From Symbiodinium natans (taxonomy: Eukaryota > Sar > Dinophyceae > Suessiales > Symbiodiniaceae), in contig CAJNDS010002578.1 in NCBI GenBank assembly GCA_905221605.1, positions 1-64,000 of the forward strand: DNA of 64,000 nt, given 5' to 3'. Both the position numbers and the translations under genes were made by a program. The notes beneath the pieces are model-generated. The model did not search any database. It was not told the origin of the DNA and was given only the letters and a program-made list of their open reading frames with translations. This document shows, piece by piece, positions 12,580 through 22,226 of this stretch (position 1 is its first letter; every line of letters starts with the position of its first letter).

Positions 12580-15500
12580 TCAACGCGGATCGGCTGAGAC
12601 AGCTGCAATCAAGCAAGAACAAACAGACTCAAACAACCTGACACGCTCTAAGGCGCGATTCGGAAGCTGTCTCAAAGAGGATTCAACTGCAGTTTCTTGT
12701 AAATAGTGAGACAGAGTCCTCTGGTTGGAGACGCGAAGCCGCCACATGATGGTAGAAATATCAAGATTCAAAAAGTACATGTGGCAGGCTGCGCCACCTC
12801 GCACGCCTCCTGGCGTGATGAATTTAGTTGGCAGCAAGAGGATCTTACAAATGGTATCCCACCGCCTTCGAAACATGGCAGGGGAGCCAGGCCACAAGCG
12901 CTCGTGACACCCAAGGTCGCGAAACACACCCTGCATAAGGCCAATGCACTCAGCATCGGTTACGGAGGCATGTTGCTGCCTGGCTCCTCCCCGCCCTGCA
13001 GTCTTCGGTTTCCCTATCTTCACATATAGCCGATTTGGACACTCGTACAGTCCATCGCAGGGAAACATGAGATCTAGCCGCATTGCCACGAGCGGTTCGA
13101 TGGATCGGAGACCTCCATGAAACATTAAAAACAAAACTCCAGCGAAACGCACCCAACCAAGACACAAAGCAACAGAGACAATAGCCCTAACAAGCATGCT
13201 ACTAACAGGTCTCCGATGCTCAGGTGGCTCAAGTTCTATCCACACCCTGCAAAAATCCCAACTTCCAGCGAACCTCGATCTCATCCAAGCATGGGTTTTC
13301 TGCAGGGAAGTGATGAGATAAACAAGCCGGTAATACGACCAGTCTTCAGAATAGAGCCACTCCCCGAAACAAACCACTAGACGATCGAGCGCCCACGGGT
13401 CCCTGGCCAAAGCATCGATGCCGCACGAGATCCCCTTATCAGAAAGCCACCCTTCAAAAATTGACACGGACTCGGACTCACGTCTAGTCGTGGCGGGGGT
13501 CACTCGACGGACAGTTTGAAATGATTCTAGAGATCTCCTGGCCCTTCTTGGTCGCGGGGCGGCGACCACGGGCAGGATAGCAAGCAAGACAAAAGTCGTC
13601 AAGTTGAAAGTCCAAACAGCATGCGCAAAAGCGTGGTTGTGATCACTGCAAATCGCATCAAACTTACGGCGACTCCCACGTGAAGCGTTCCTATGTCTAA
13701 CACTCGCATCGGGGCTCCACCCCGCAGGCATGGTGGAATATCCACAAGAGAAACTACAAACCTCAGCTAACAGCAACTGCAAACCCTTGGGATAATGACC
13801 GAAACTGTCAGACAAGGATTTTCCACCAGGCCCCGCACCACGCAAATGCAGATGCTTGTTCTTGCAGGCGCATAGCAAACGCTCGGGCATGACGGCTAAG
13901 TCAGTCAAGAACCCCATACGCTTACGATAGGGGGTACCAACCCTACAGCAATCAACACTCGAGAACCTGAAGCACCCGGACTTCGAAAAATCCAACCCCT
14001 TGCGAAGCAGCTTTGCAAACCTGCGTTGGAACCAAAAGAAACTTGTTTGGGGATTGCCAAGAATGAAACGCACGCCAACCTTCACACACAAACTCACAAC
14101 ACGGTGACAAAATCGATTCTCGGCATTCCCTTTCCTCACTTTGCGGAACATGCCTGGCGCCATGTGTTGCATGCCACTGGGCTCGGCCGTTGACCGGACG
14201 GGTGGCGTAATAGCCCTGGAAAAAGTCCCGCAGTCGGGCGAGAGCAAGGCACAACTGATGGAACTAGACGAGATCAGCTCTTCAATTTCACGGGAAGCGG
14301 AGGGGTCATGTATATCCTTCATGTCGAAGTGAACAACCCACGGCGCCCCGCTGCGGATCACACTCTGAGCAAACTCACGAAGACCAGTGCCCAGGCAAAG
14401 GACTCCTCCAGGCTTAGGGCGCCAATTCCGGTAGGAACCGTCTGCCTTCAAAAATCGTGAAACGGGAAGTCTCATTAAAATGTCAGACGCTGCACTGGAC
14501 AGTTCCTCGGCTTCAGCCAAGCGCAAGTCACCAGGGGCAACGCAACTCATCTGAGGTCTGTCTTCACTAAGGGTTTGCGCAATGGAGTCAGCCTTGGCAC
14601 AGCCATCGGGCCCCTCAAGCAAATCAGACGTCTCAAACAAAGCATTGCTACCAGGATCAGCATGCAACTGAGTATGCTCAATGCCACTGGAACTCGTCCG
14701 CTCGCAAGCTTTCATCAATCTTGTTACGAACTCGGGACCGTGTTCGGACGTAACATCTCGGAGAAGATCACTGATGCTTGGGTCGCTAGCACGGTCTGGC
14801 GGGAAAACATCGGAGAGATGCTTGTCCAAAGAAAAAAATTCTCCTTGCTGCAGATCAATCAGCCATTGTGGGGCACAACGCCTAGGATCCCGAAGAGGTT
14901 TGTCCCTAGTGGGATCATCAGCAGGGTTATTCGAGGTACTAACCCAAAACACCTTCGTCTGCACACCTCCAGCAATAACTCCAGGAAGCATACCCTTCAG
15001 GACTTGGTTCAGCTGGGGAGATGACGATCGCCCTTTAGCAATGGCTGCTGCGGCAACCTGAGAATCAGTTCCGAGGAGCTGCCTCGAGCCAGGATACAAG
15101 GACTCGGCCCTTGCTTCTGCAGCTCCGATGGCTCTGAGCTCTGAAATATTTATATGCTCGGTCGGGCGTGCAGGGGCGACGAAGCTGGTCCGGAATTTCA
15201 AGCACTGAGCAACTTCTTCAAAAAGTGGCGTGGATTGATGCTCGACCCCAAGCGTGTCAAAAGGATCATCGTCCCCTAAGTCCCGCTGGCGCAGCCAAGC
15301 CTGGACCGGAGTCAGGAGTTTTACCCACGCACCTTTCCGCAATGCAAACCGGCTCAGTTCTTGCACGACGCTAGCTGGCACTGATGCATGAACCCCTGCA
15401 ATTTTGGAGGATGAAGCGTCTGTCATGACAAGCTCGTTTACGAAAGGCGCCCTCAGATTAGTATGAATAAACGGCGCGACAATGCAAACAGTTAGCAACT

Positions 15501-17420
15501 CCTGCTTCAACCTTCGGCTCATCCTAACAACCGACGTCCGAGGAAACCTGTGAGGCATCTCATAAGCAAGGTCAAGTAAGCAGTAAAAACGTCGGTTATG
15601 CTGCATGACAGAGCTCCACATCCCCACAATGCTTTCCAGCAGGGCGACAGACGTGTACCCCAAGTCAACGAGAGATAGCGTCAAATTCAAAAGCGAAAGA
15701 ACTTTGCAGACAGGAGCCCTATAAGTCCCTGAAACCCCATCGACTTCGGAGCCCCAGACGTGGAACTTTGAAGCCCTCACGACCTCTTTCTCGGGGTGAG
15801 ACTGTAGCCCCACAAACTCGTAGGCCCGTTTCAGGCGTTGTAGCCTCTGATACGCCTCCGAATCTTCAAGAAACTCCTCAGCGACACTGGGCCCACTACA
15901 GTGCGAGGGCGGGTGCTCCGAAACGGGCTCTTGCTCGCAAACGAAAAAATCGTCGATGCACAAGCCGCCGCAAACCTTGGTCCTTGGAAAAGGCCGGGCC
16001 CTGCTTATGAGTTCGGCATCACGAATCGCCCCTGAAGCCCCAGCTAAGGTAGTGTGACTAGCTTGCGCGATTTCAACAGCTTGGCAGTCACCCATTGCTA
16101 GCAACCGAAGCCCAACACAGAGCCGAGTATCAGCAGGGCAGGGCGGACAGGACTTAAGGTGGGCGACTTTGGAGGCGCAGAGCGTCTTGCACAAGACATT
16201 CCTCAAGGCACGGGCCTCGGTGACCTGAAAGCGGTTGTAAAAATCAACGATGTCAGAGGAGTACCCATACAAAATGTTGTTCGGCTGCAAGACCAAATCG
16301 CACAGGACTCCCTGACCAGTCAAGTGATTGACCCACTTAGAGAGAAGTTGATCACCAACATTGCTTGGTCGAGCATCAACGATGAGCCTATCAAAGTTCG
16401 CATCCTTAAACACTGTGAAAAGTCCGACGCGCTCTGACTGTCTCGGAAGGCCCGCGCTCCCTTCTGGCATCAACAGAAGTCGATCAGTCGCATCGAACCG
16501 CTCAAGGAGTTTGACCAACTCACTCTCAGAGGTTCTAACTTCAACGCGGGGAGTAGGAATGTTACTCTTGAGCTTCAAAGCAAAAGGGTTTTGCATAACT
16601 TGGCGGTGCACCCCAACAAGAGTGGGGTCCGCGTTAAATGATGGAGCAGCAGACACCTTCAAACGAGTCGCAATGACTGGCCTAGCTGTTTCAACAGGAG
16701 AAGACATCTGGCCCACAGCTCTGCTGAGGGGGTCTCGGATTCTGCGTGAAATCCTCCCATCGCTGCTTGGGATTGGTTTGAAATCTCTGTACTTCTGGAA
16801 AAACCGATCGAATTCATGAGAAAGGGCCTCAAGGCGCTTAATAGCGCAAGCGGAGCTAGTGAAACGATCTTGGGCCCTTCCAAGTTCGTCGACACATTCA
16901 ACCTTAACACCGTGCCAAACCTGGAGCTGTTCTCGTAGTCGGCTGAGGTGCTCCTGTTGTAACTCTGTGCTTTCGCGAAGGATCCACGAGGGATCGCAGA
17001 CGGAGCCAGGACAGCCTAGATGCAGCCAGTTCAGCGTTAGCACAATCAGGTTCTCACCCCTCTGAGACCAGTCAGATCGAGTTCGCGATCTGAACGCACC
17101 AGGCCAGGGCACAGGCATAGGCCAAATAGTCGGGGGCCCCTTGCTTTTGCGGGGCGGTTCGCCAAGGAGATGTTTTTGTTTGCAGATACTGGCAGCGTCT
17201 CTCAGGAACCCCGAGAGTCTGGAGCAACGAGTATGAGCCAGGCTATACATGACCGGAATCAGCTGGGAGAAACTCATCAAAAACTCGCTGTCAGAACCCG
17301 TCCACCTCTTCGCCCAAGCGGCTTGGGATTTGTCTTGACCCTCACCGGGGAATCCCAACGTGCTGTCGAAACCTCTCACAAGGAGTGGCATCGACCTGCT
17401 CCCCAAAGCCGAGCGGATCA
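12580..17420 (-). CDS. Pol polyprotein: RT, RNase H, C5-methyltransferase-like domain, tyrosine recombinase
   Basis: The frame is open to 19167 (2195 codons), but upstream of about 17420 it shadows Gag. Domains, numbering from 19167: RT palm with FDRLIVDARPSN near 960 and CIDDFFV near 1072 (IDD in place of YxDD); RNase H with VMTDASSSKIAG near 1247, NISELRAIGAAEA, GTDSQVAAAAI near 1363 and NPADDPTR near 1417; a methyltransferase-like domain with LCLGTGL near 1590, SPDCGTFSRAITPP near 1645 and GNPQTSFFW near 1707; a cysteine/histidine patch CACKNKHLHLRG; and a tyrosine recombinase with GLRSIEPL near 2022, GGVRGGAACH near 2120 and RTLSHYLQE near 2150 (nucleophile Y). RT copies the element RNA and the recombinase inserts the circle. 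The methyltransferase may modify element or host DNA (inference). No stop or frameshift is seen in these domains. Confidence 0.85.
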
Positions 17421-19067
17421 CTTCGGGTCTGCTTTCGGCTTTGCTTTTGGATTTGGCCGGCGTCTGCTTTCGGTGTTCTCCGCCGAGGGTGCGTCGATGG
17501 CGTCGAGCCCAGGGGGAGGCCCTCCGGGTCGCCTTCGACGGAGTGTGGTTGCCCGATGCTGCTCGAAGGTCATGCGATCTCTCAGGTGATGGAGGATCAC
17601 TTCGGCCCACGCATCGGCACAAGGAGCAGGCCATATGGCTGTGCCTGCCTCCGGTTGCTTCGCTGATATTGCGGGAGGCGGGTCCTCCATCAGCAGCTCG
17701 GCAGCAAACGACATCTGGCCAGCATCCATAGATAGCTGCTCCGCAAAAAGGAGGCCGAGACCTGTTCTTGCCCGAGCTTCTTCGACGCGTCCACCACTGA
17801 GCGCTTGGCCTATGCCAGCTAAGATCCAAGCCCAGTACTGCGTAGGACGGTGCGTGGAGAGCCACGCTCGGTGTTCCACGTACGCCCTGTACGGTACTTC
17901 TGCTGAGCCAGAACCCGATGAAGCATCCGGCGTCCGTATGATTTCGCGAACCCGCCTGTTGATAGCTGACTCGATGTGGTTCACGAAGTACATCGGTTGA
18001 TCTTGCAAAGCGGATCTCAGCGCCAAACGCACTGCAGCATTTCGCCGGGACACCTGTGGAGTTGAGCTGCTCGTGGACGTATCGGGTGACCCTAAGGTCG
18101 ATAGCATTGCCTCCAAGCCAGTCTTTGGCTTTGGCTTCATGTCCTCCAAAGCTGCCGCAAGTTTCGTGAGAGCAGCTGCTAGCTCTGAGCTTCCATTGGC
18201 AGGTTCCGCCACTTCGTCGGCCTCTGTCTCCGCCCGGTCGACCAGTTCCACTGGAGGGGCCTTTGCATACGAAGTCGCAGGGTCTCGCATTTGTGTTCTG
18301 GAATCCCTCAACACTTCCATGATCATCCTGGCTGATTCGGGGTCGACACCTGAAGCTTCCAAAGCACCAACTGAAGTACCAAAATGGTTTGGCTGAACCT
18401 CTGCGGCCGGTACGCCAGGCTGCACCGACCTTGCTGTTGGTTCGGCACCTTGCACTGACCTGGTAGGAACTGTCGAACTGCCCGCCGCTTTTGCGCCTCG
18501 ACGAGGTTTGACCGCGCCCAAAGGCACAGCGAGCCGCTTTGACTTGCGCCTGGCTGCCAAGGCCGCTTCGGGGCACACGGCATTCACAGACCCAACCAAA
18601 GGGTTCACTTGAAGTCCGGCAGAGGTTGCGAAGACAAAGCCCACCTGGGTTTCCTCCACGTCTTCGGCTCCCAAAATCGATTGGTAGACTGCCTCCGTGA
18701 AGACCGCTACGTCGCATTCCAGCAAGTATGGCTCGGCTGTGTCGCCATCGAGAGCCGACACAGCCTCCACTGTAACCTTGGCACGCAAAACCAAAGGTCC
18801 TCGATCCGACCCGCGGCGGGCTCCAAGGGCTCCCAGTGGGAGCGCAGCAAGGACGAGCCCATCCTCCAACCCCTCCAGCTTGAAGTCCGGAGTAACAAAG
18901 ACAACCTCGGCAGCCTGGTTCTGCATAAGGAGGGTATGGATGGGGGCGAGGCCCTCCGCAGCATCTCTCGTAAAGTATGCCACCGGATCGCCGTCGAGTT
19001 CCTCTACTCCTTCGTGTCCAGGTTCCTCCGCTGTTGAAAAATCCTCCGACATTTTGCCAGCTGACAA
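17418..19067 (-). CDS. Gag-like ORF of the YR retrotransposon (549 aa)
   Basis: An uninterrupted ORF with a low-complexity, acidic then Ala/Pro-rich N-terminal half, basic blocks (AARRKSKR, PRRGAKAAG), and a structured C-terminal third with RPTQYWAWILAGIGQALSGG followed by EQLSMDAGQMSFAAELL. It ends in a lysine-rich tail (KAKPKADPK). In position and character it fits the nucleocapsid/Gag protein, which packages the element RNA. I do not see a zinc knuckle. Its reading frame is +1 relative to Pol, so Pol must be reached by a -1 ribosomal frameshift, or by a +2 shift or separate initiation. The last 60 nt of Gag contain A-rich codons (CCAAAAGCAAAG), but I see no textbook X-XXY-YYZ heptamer. The competing frame here is featureless. 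Confidence 0.72.
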   Translation of the reverse strand: MSAGKMSEDFSTAEEPGHEGVEELDGDPVAYFTRDAAEGLAPIHTLLMQNQAAEVVFVTPDFKLEGLEDGLVLAALPLGALGARRGSDRGPLVLRAKVTVEAVSALDGDTAEPYLLECDVAVFTEAVYQSILGAEDVEETQVGFVFATSAGLQVNPLVGSVNAVCPEAALAARRKSKRLAVPLGAVKPRRGAKAAGSSTVPTRSVQGAEPTARSVQPGVPAAEVQPNHFGTSVGALEASGVDPESARMIMEVLRDSRTQMRDPATSYAKAPPVELVDRAETEADEVAEPANGSSELAAALTKLAAALEDMKPKPKTGLEAMLSTLGSPDTSTSSSTPQVSRRNAAVRLALRSALQDQPMYFVNHIESAINRRVREIIRTPDASSGSGSAEVPYRAYVEHRAWLSTHRPTQYWAWILAGIGQALSGGRVEEARARTGLGLLFAEQLSMDAGQMSFAAELLMEDPPPAISAKQPEAGTAIWPAPCADAWAEVILHHLRDRMTFEQHRATTLRRRRPGGPPPGLDAIDAPSAENTESRRRPNPKAKPKADPK

Positions 19068-19193
19068 TGCCAGTGAGTTGGACTGCGATCAACAAGCTGA
19101 TGAAACAGAGGTTGCAAACAACTGCCAGTCTTACAGAAGCAACGTGACCTGGACGTTCCCCTGTCATGCACTGGGCCCACAGCCGAGATAAGA

Positions 19194-19541
19194 TCAGTCA
19201 CCTGCCTCGGGCAAGAATAGAGGTCTTCGTCGTTGGGGCCCAGCACGAGGCCGGGGCCGTGGGAGGTGAACAGCTGGCTGTTCCGCACCCGGCGCTCGAA
19301 GCACAGCGTCTTGTAAAAGCAAATCGGCCAAGATTTGAGCACACCTCCCGATGAACGAGCGGAACTGTTGAGAGGCAAGACACGCCCCTAGGAAAATCCC
19401 AATGATGAGACCACCCAAGAAGCAGAGCAAGCACGCGAGAAGAAGGTCGGAGCTGCGGCAGCCACCGAAATGGCGGAACAGCTCGGACACTACAAATATC
19501 CCTTGCTGCCACATCAGGCTTGAGCAGCCACCCGATCGCAT
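19194..19541 (-). CDS. Small membrane-protein ORF at the 5' end of the YR retrotransposon
   Basis: About 115 residues starting at an ATG inside repeat A1. A single long hydrophobic segment (DLLLACLLCFLGGLIIGIFL) lies near residues 30-50 with short-side-chain helix-packing residues, followed by a Pro/Arg-rich tail ending PLFLPEAGD. It precedes Gag by about 125 nt, so it is the first ORF of the element transcript. No function is recognised. It could be an accessory (viroporin-like or anchoring) protein or leader peptide, or a chance ORF; the hydrophobic run and its placement argue mildly for the former. A comparable one-helix protein occurs at 62980-63417 near another decayed element. Confidence 0.45.
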   Translation of the reverse strand: MRSGGCSSLMWQQGIFVVSELFRHFGGCRSSDLLLACLLCFLGGLIIGIFLGACLASQQFRSFIGRCAQILADLLLQDAVLRAPGAEQPAVHLPRPRPRAGPQRRRPLFLPEAGD

Positions 19542-19558
19542 GAATTCATACCTGACAT
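19516..19558 (-). repeat. Split direct repeat A1 (43 bp), 5' end of the element
   Basis: Exact copy of 12267-12309. Position 19558 is the outer boundary; from 19559 the sequence is AT-rich and codes for a viral DNA polymerase fragment in the plus direction. Confidence 0.9.
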
Positions 19559-20006
19559 AGAAATAGAAGATGTTTATGATAATTTGAAAGAAATAAATAA
19601 ATCCATGGGTTTTCGTGGTTATGATAAAGATCATAAATGTTATGATGCCACTAATAAGAAAGTGCTAAGAAAATTCAGAGATGATTTAGATGGCAAAATA
19701 AATATCAACTTCATAGGATTAAAACCTAAATCATATGCTTTCAAAATATTCAAGCAAGACAAGGAAGAAAAGAAATCAAAAGGAATAATAAAATACAAGG
19801 GAAAACGATAACTCAATTCCAAAAAACATTTAGAAATACTTGAAGGTAACAAATGTGATACAGTATCATTCAATAGTATAAGAAGTAAAAATCATCAAAT
19901 ATATTCAATAAATCAGGTAAAGATGGCTCTGAGTTCATACGATAACAAAAGATAATATTTAGATAAGGTAAACAGTTTACCTTATGGGCATTATTCAATA
20001 GAATAG
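19559..20006 (+). pseudogene. DNA polymerase B (protein-primed type) C-terminal fragment
   Basis: The C-terminal block typical of Polinton-type DNA polymerase B: YDKDHKCYDATNKKVL, then RKFRDDLDGK, FIGLKPKSYAFKI and KSKGI. After a stop at 19809 comes SIRSKNHQIYSINQVKMALS, and after another stop NSLPYGHYSIE before the final TAG at 20006. In family members this C-terminal segment follows the thumb and ends with an LAYGHY-like motif. The gene is therefore truncated at its 5' side by the retrotransposon and contains at least two in-frame stops. AT-rich codon use differs completely from its neighbours. Confidence 0.72.
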
Positions 20007-20029
20007 ATTAATTTTTATAATTCATAAAA

Positions 20030-20500
20030 TTATAAAATCAATCTTTTCAAGTTTTTGTCTTCATTTGTTTTTGTATTCTACATTTCCTACAAGAAGTAGA
20101 TTTTCATGCCAATTTATTTATTGCAAAAACATTTGGCGGGAAATATTGACCACATATTTTGCATTTTATTATATCTTCCTTATTTTCAGTTTCTTTATTT
20201 CAATCTATTTCATTCTTCATTAGAACTATAATATACTTTATCTTTTTTGTTATATTCAATTTTATACTAATCCAATGTTGTTTGTTTAGATTAAAATATT
20301 TCTTTCTTATTTAATTTTGTCAAATACATATTTTTCTTATTCTCGTATGTGGCTTCTTTATCGGTGTTAGGATGCATATATCGCGATTTAGTGTTCTTTT
20401 CTAGATTATCAATCTTTTCATTCATCTCTTCTAGCAACTTCAATATTTCCATAGTATTTACATAATATTGTTCATCTCATTCTTCTATTTTACTCATATA
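20030..20500 (-). pseudogene. Degenerate zinc-ribbon / coiled-coil viral ORF
   Basis: On the minus strand a start near 20500 leads into a heptad-like stretch (MEILKLLEEMNEKIDNLEKN). After several stops there follows CKICGQYFPPN and then SCRKCRIQK, i.e. two CxxC pairs about 20 residues apart. Such a coiled-coil plus zinc layout is common in small proteins of algal large DNA viruses and their relatives. Multiple stops make it a pseudogene. Function unknown. Confidence 0.4.
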
Positions 20501-20569
20501 TGTCTATTAAGATAATAAGTTTTTAAATGAAAGGTTTTACAAAAAGGTTTTATATATTATTTTTAATAT

Positions 20570-20830
20570 TTAAATTCTTAAATCCTTTAGTGATATCTTG
20601 TATGGATGTTTCTATCGTTGGCTTATTCCATGATATATATTTTGCCCACATTCCAACCGTTTCATAATCTTTCCAGTCCTAATTAACTTTATATCGCGCT
20701 ATGCATTTTTCTGTTCTTTCTTCATCCTTATATTTTGAAAAATCATTGTATCCTTTAGCATCAAATGATACTTTCTTCTTATCATCTACAACAGCATCAT
20801 AATTTTTATTAGGGTTTGAAGATTTCTGGA
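20570..20830 (-). pseudogene. Small conserved viral protein (DUF5754-like), degenerate
   Basis: The minus frame reads KKKVSFDAKGYNDFSKYKDE, ERTEKCIARYKVN, one stop, then DWKDYETVGMWAKYISWNKP. The pattern HKDxER...RYIxRH...W...GFW....LWNKPT is one I associate with a small protein of unknown function (I believe DUF5754) found in giant viruses and related elements of protists. Here the histidines are replaced and one stop interrupts it, so it is decayed. It supports the viral origin of the island. Confidence 0.5.
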
Positions 20831-20847
20831 CAATAACATCAAGCATA

Positions 20848-21242
20848 CTAATAATCTACTTTAGATTTTGTTGATATTATAATAATTATATCTTTCTTAA
20901 TCTCATCATCATCTGTTTCTAGACGATCTACACGTTCTTCTAGTTCTTCAGGTGTCATTATTTTTGGACCCCAACCGGTATCACAAATCTCAATCGAGCC
21001 TACTTGTTTGTTTCCTTCAGGTTTAAAAATATCATCGGGTGATTGATGGCGACCATGTCCGCCAAAGTTAATATTTTGCTTATCCACAATTGTGGTTGTT
21101 TTTGTCTTGTCAATTTCTGTTATGGATTTAGCTTCTTTATATTAAAAATATTTTTTACATCTACATGGAATATATGAGATACCTCGTGAATTAATATGAA
21201 AACCTTTGTCTTTGTTACTATCTTCTGTTGCGTCACTCATAT
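20848..21242 (-). pseudogene. Unidentified ORF of the viral relic, one premature stop
   Basis: Reading from an ATG near 21242: MSDATEDSNKDKGFHI, IPCRCKKYF, then a TAA near 21145, then about 90 further residues in the same frame including NFGGHGRHQSPDDIF, CDTGWGPKIMTPEELEERV and an acidic tail. The frame is preserved over about 130 codons, so this is a once-continuous gene with one nonsense change. I do not recognise the family. The GGHGRHQSPDD and DTGWG motifs would be good search anchors. Confidence 0.5.
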
Positions 21243-21430
21243 TATTAATAATTAGATTAAATGGTTAATAATATGATATTTCAGACTAATTCGTATATCT
21301 GCTTATGAGATGTGAATTAAAAGACGAGCATGGGCAACGGGCTAGAAAAGGGAGAAAGAAAATTGGTATATACAAATTGTTCTCTTTTGTTAACCACTAT
21401 ATAATAAAAATTTATTTCTGAATACTAATA

Positions 21431-22226
21431 ATGATATTTCCCATAGTTAAACACGTTAATGTTAAAGAATATGACTTTAAATAATCTAAATATGAAATAG
21501 CACCACGACTACCTTTTAGTCAAATAATTATTGGTCCTAGTGATTCTGGAGAAGGTATATTATTACAATCAATGATATTAGATATTTATCGTGATATCTT
21601 CGCTAGAATATATATATATATATGGTCTCCTTCAATTTCAATTGATAGTAATTGGACATCAATTTAAAAATTCATTAAAGACACTTTAAAGGTTGATTTG
21701 GAAAAGGAAAAATGTGTATTTGATGAATATGTCCCTTCAGAATTGGAAGCAGATATAAAACCTCAATAAAGTAATAGAATATCAGAAAAAGAATGACCAT
21801 AACAAATTATATTCAATATTTATTATTATTGATGATTTCGCAGACAGTAAGGCCTTTTCAAGAAATTCACCATTGTTAAATCAATTGTATATGAGAGGTA
21901 GACAGAATGCAAGTAATATTATAACAAGCATAGAGAAATTTAATGCACTAAGTCCTATTATCCGCGTTAAAAAAGTCAATTATTCTTTTTTAGGTTAAGG
22001 AATTATAAGGAAATAGAAACGATGGATGAAGAATTGAGCGCGGTAGTAATTAAGAAATCAAGTGTAGCGGATACTAACAATTTACAAGAAGCAAAGAAAT
22101 TGTTATTAGAATCATATAATATAGCAAAGGAAGAACCATTCAATTTTTTTATTTATTAACTTAATGAAAGGGGATATTAATGATATGTTTTATAAACGAT
22201 TTGCCGCTAAACTAGTAATTGGTTAA
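21431..22226 (+). pseudogene. A32-like DNA-packaging ATPase, degenerate
   Basis: From ATG at 21431: FPIVKHVNVKEYDFK, a stop, then APRLPFSQIIIGPSDSGEG. This is the Walker A region, where the expected GPSGSGKT has lost the catalytic K. Next come MILDIYRDIFARIYI (the first strand/helix after the P-loop), FIKDTLKVDLEKEKCVFDEY, a Walker B-like IIDDFAD near 21825-21845, and MRGRQNASNI, the TRGRHN-like segment. It ends KGDINDMFYKRFAAKLVIG. This motif order is that of packaging ATPases of Polintons, virophages and algal NCLDVs, which pump DNA into capsids. There are at least four stops and three frameshifts, so it is inactive. Confidence 0.72.

Larger units (their letters stand above)
12064..19558 (-). 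mobile_element. Tyrosine-recombinase retrotransposon (DIRS/PAT-like) with split direct repeats
   Basis: A 7.5-kb element read on the minus strand. In coding order: repeat A1 (19558-19516), small membrane ORF, Gag-like ORF, Pol ORF, repeat B1 (12492-12307), repeat A2 (12309-12267), repeat B2 (12249-12064). This A1-internal-B1-A2-B2 order is the split-direct-repeat layout known for PAT/Ngaro-type YR retrotransposons, which integrate through a circular intermediate using a tyrosine recombinase rather than an integrase. Both A copies (43 bp) and both B copies (186 bp) are identical by eye, implying recent insertion. The trinucleotide CAT (ATG in element sense) sits at the left end, at the A2/B1 joint and at the right end, as expected of a recombination core. 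Left flank is satellite; right flank is a viral polymerase pseudogene. Confidence 0.88.

Noticed and set aside
12069-12641. Two plus-strand ORFs sharing an identical 60-residue N-terminus (MHAFLRGVWVQLRRRH...)
   Set aside because: They are the two identical B repeats of the YR element read on the non-coding strand; the duplication is of DNA, not of a gene.
17421-19167. N-terminal 580 codons of the Pol frame as protein
   Set aside because: The peptide is Arg/Gly/Ser-rich without domains, while the overlapping frame has a structured Gag-like product.
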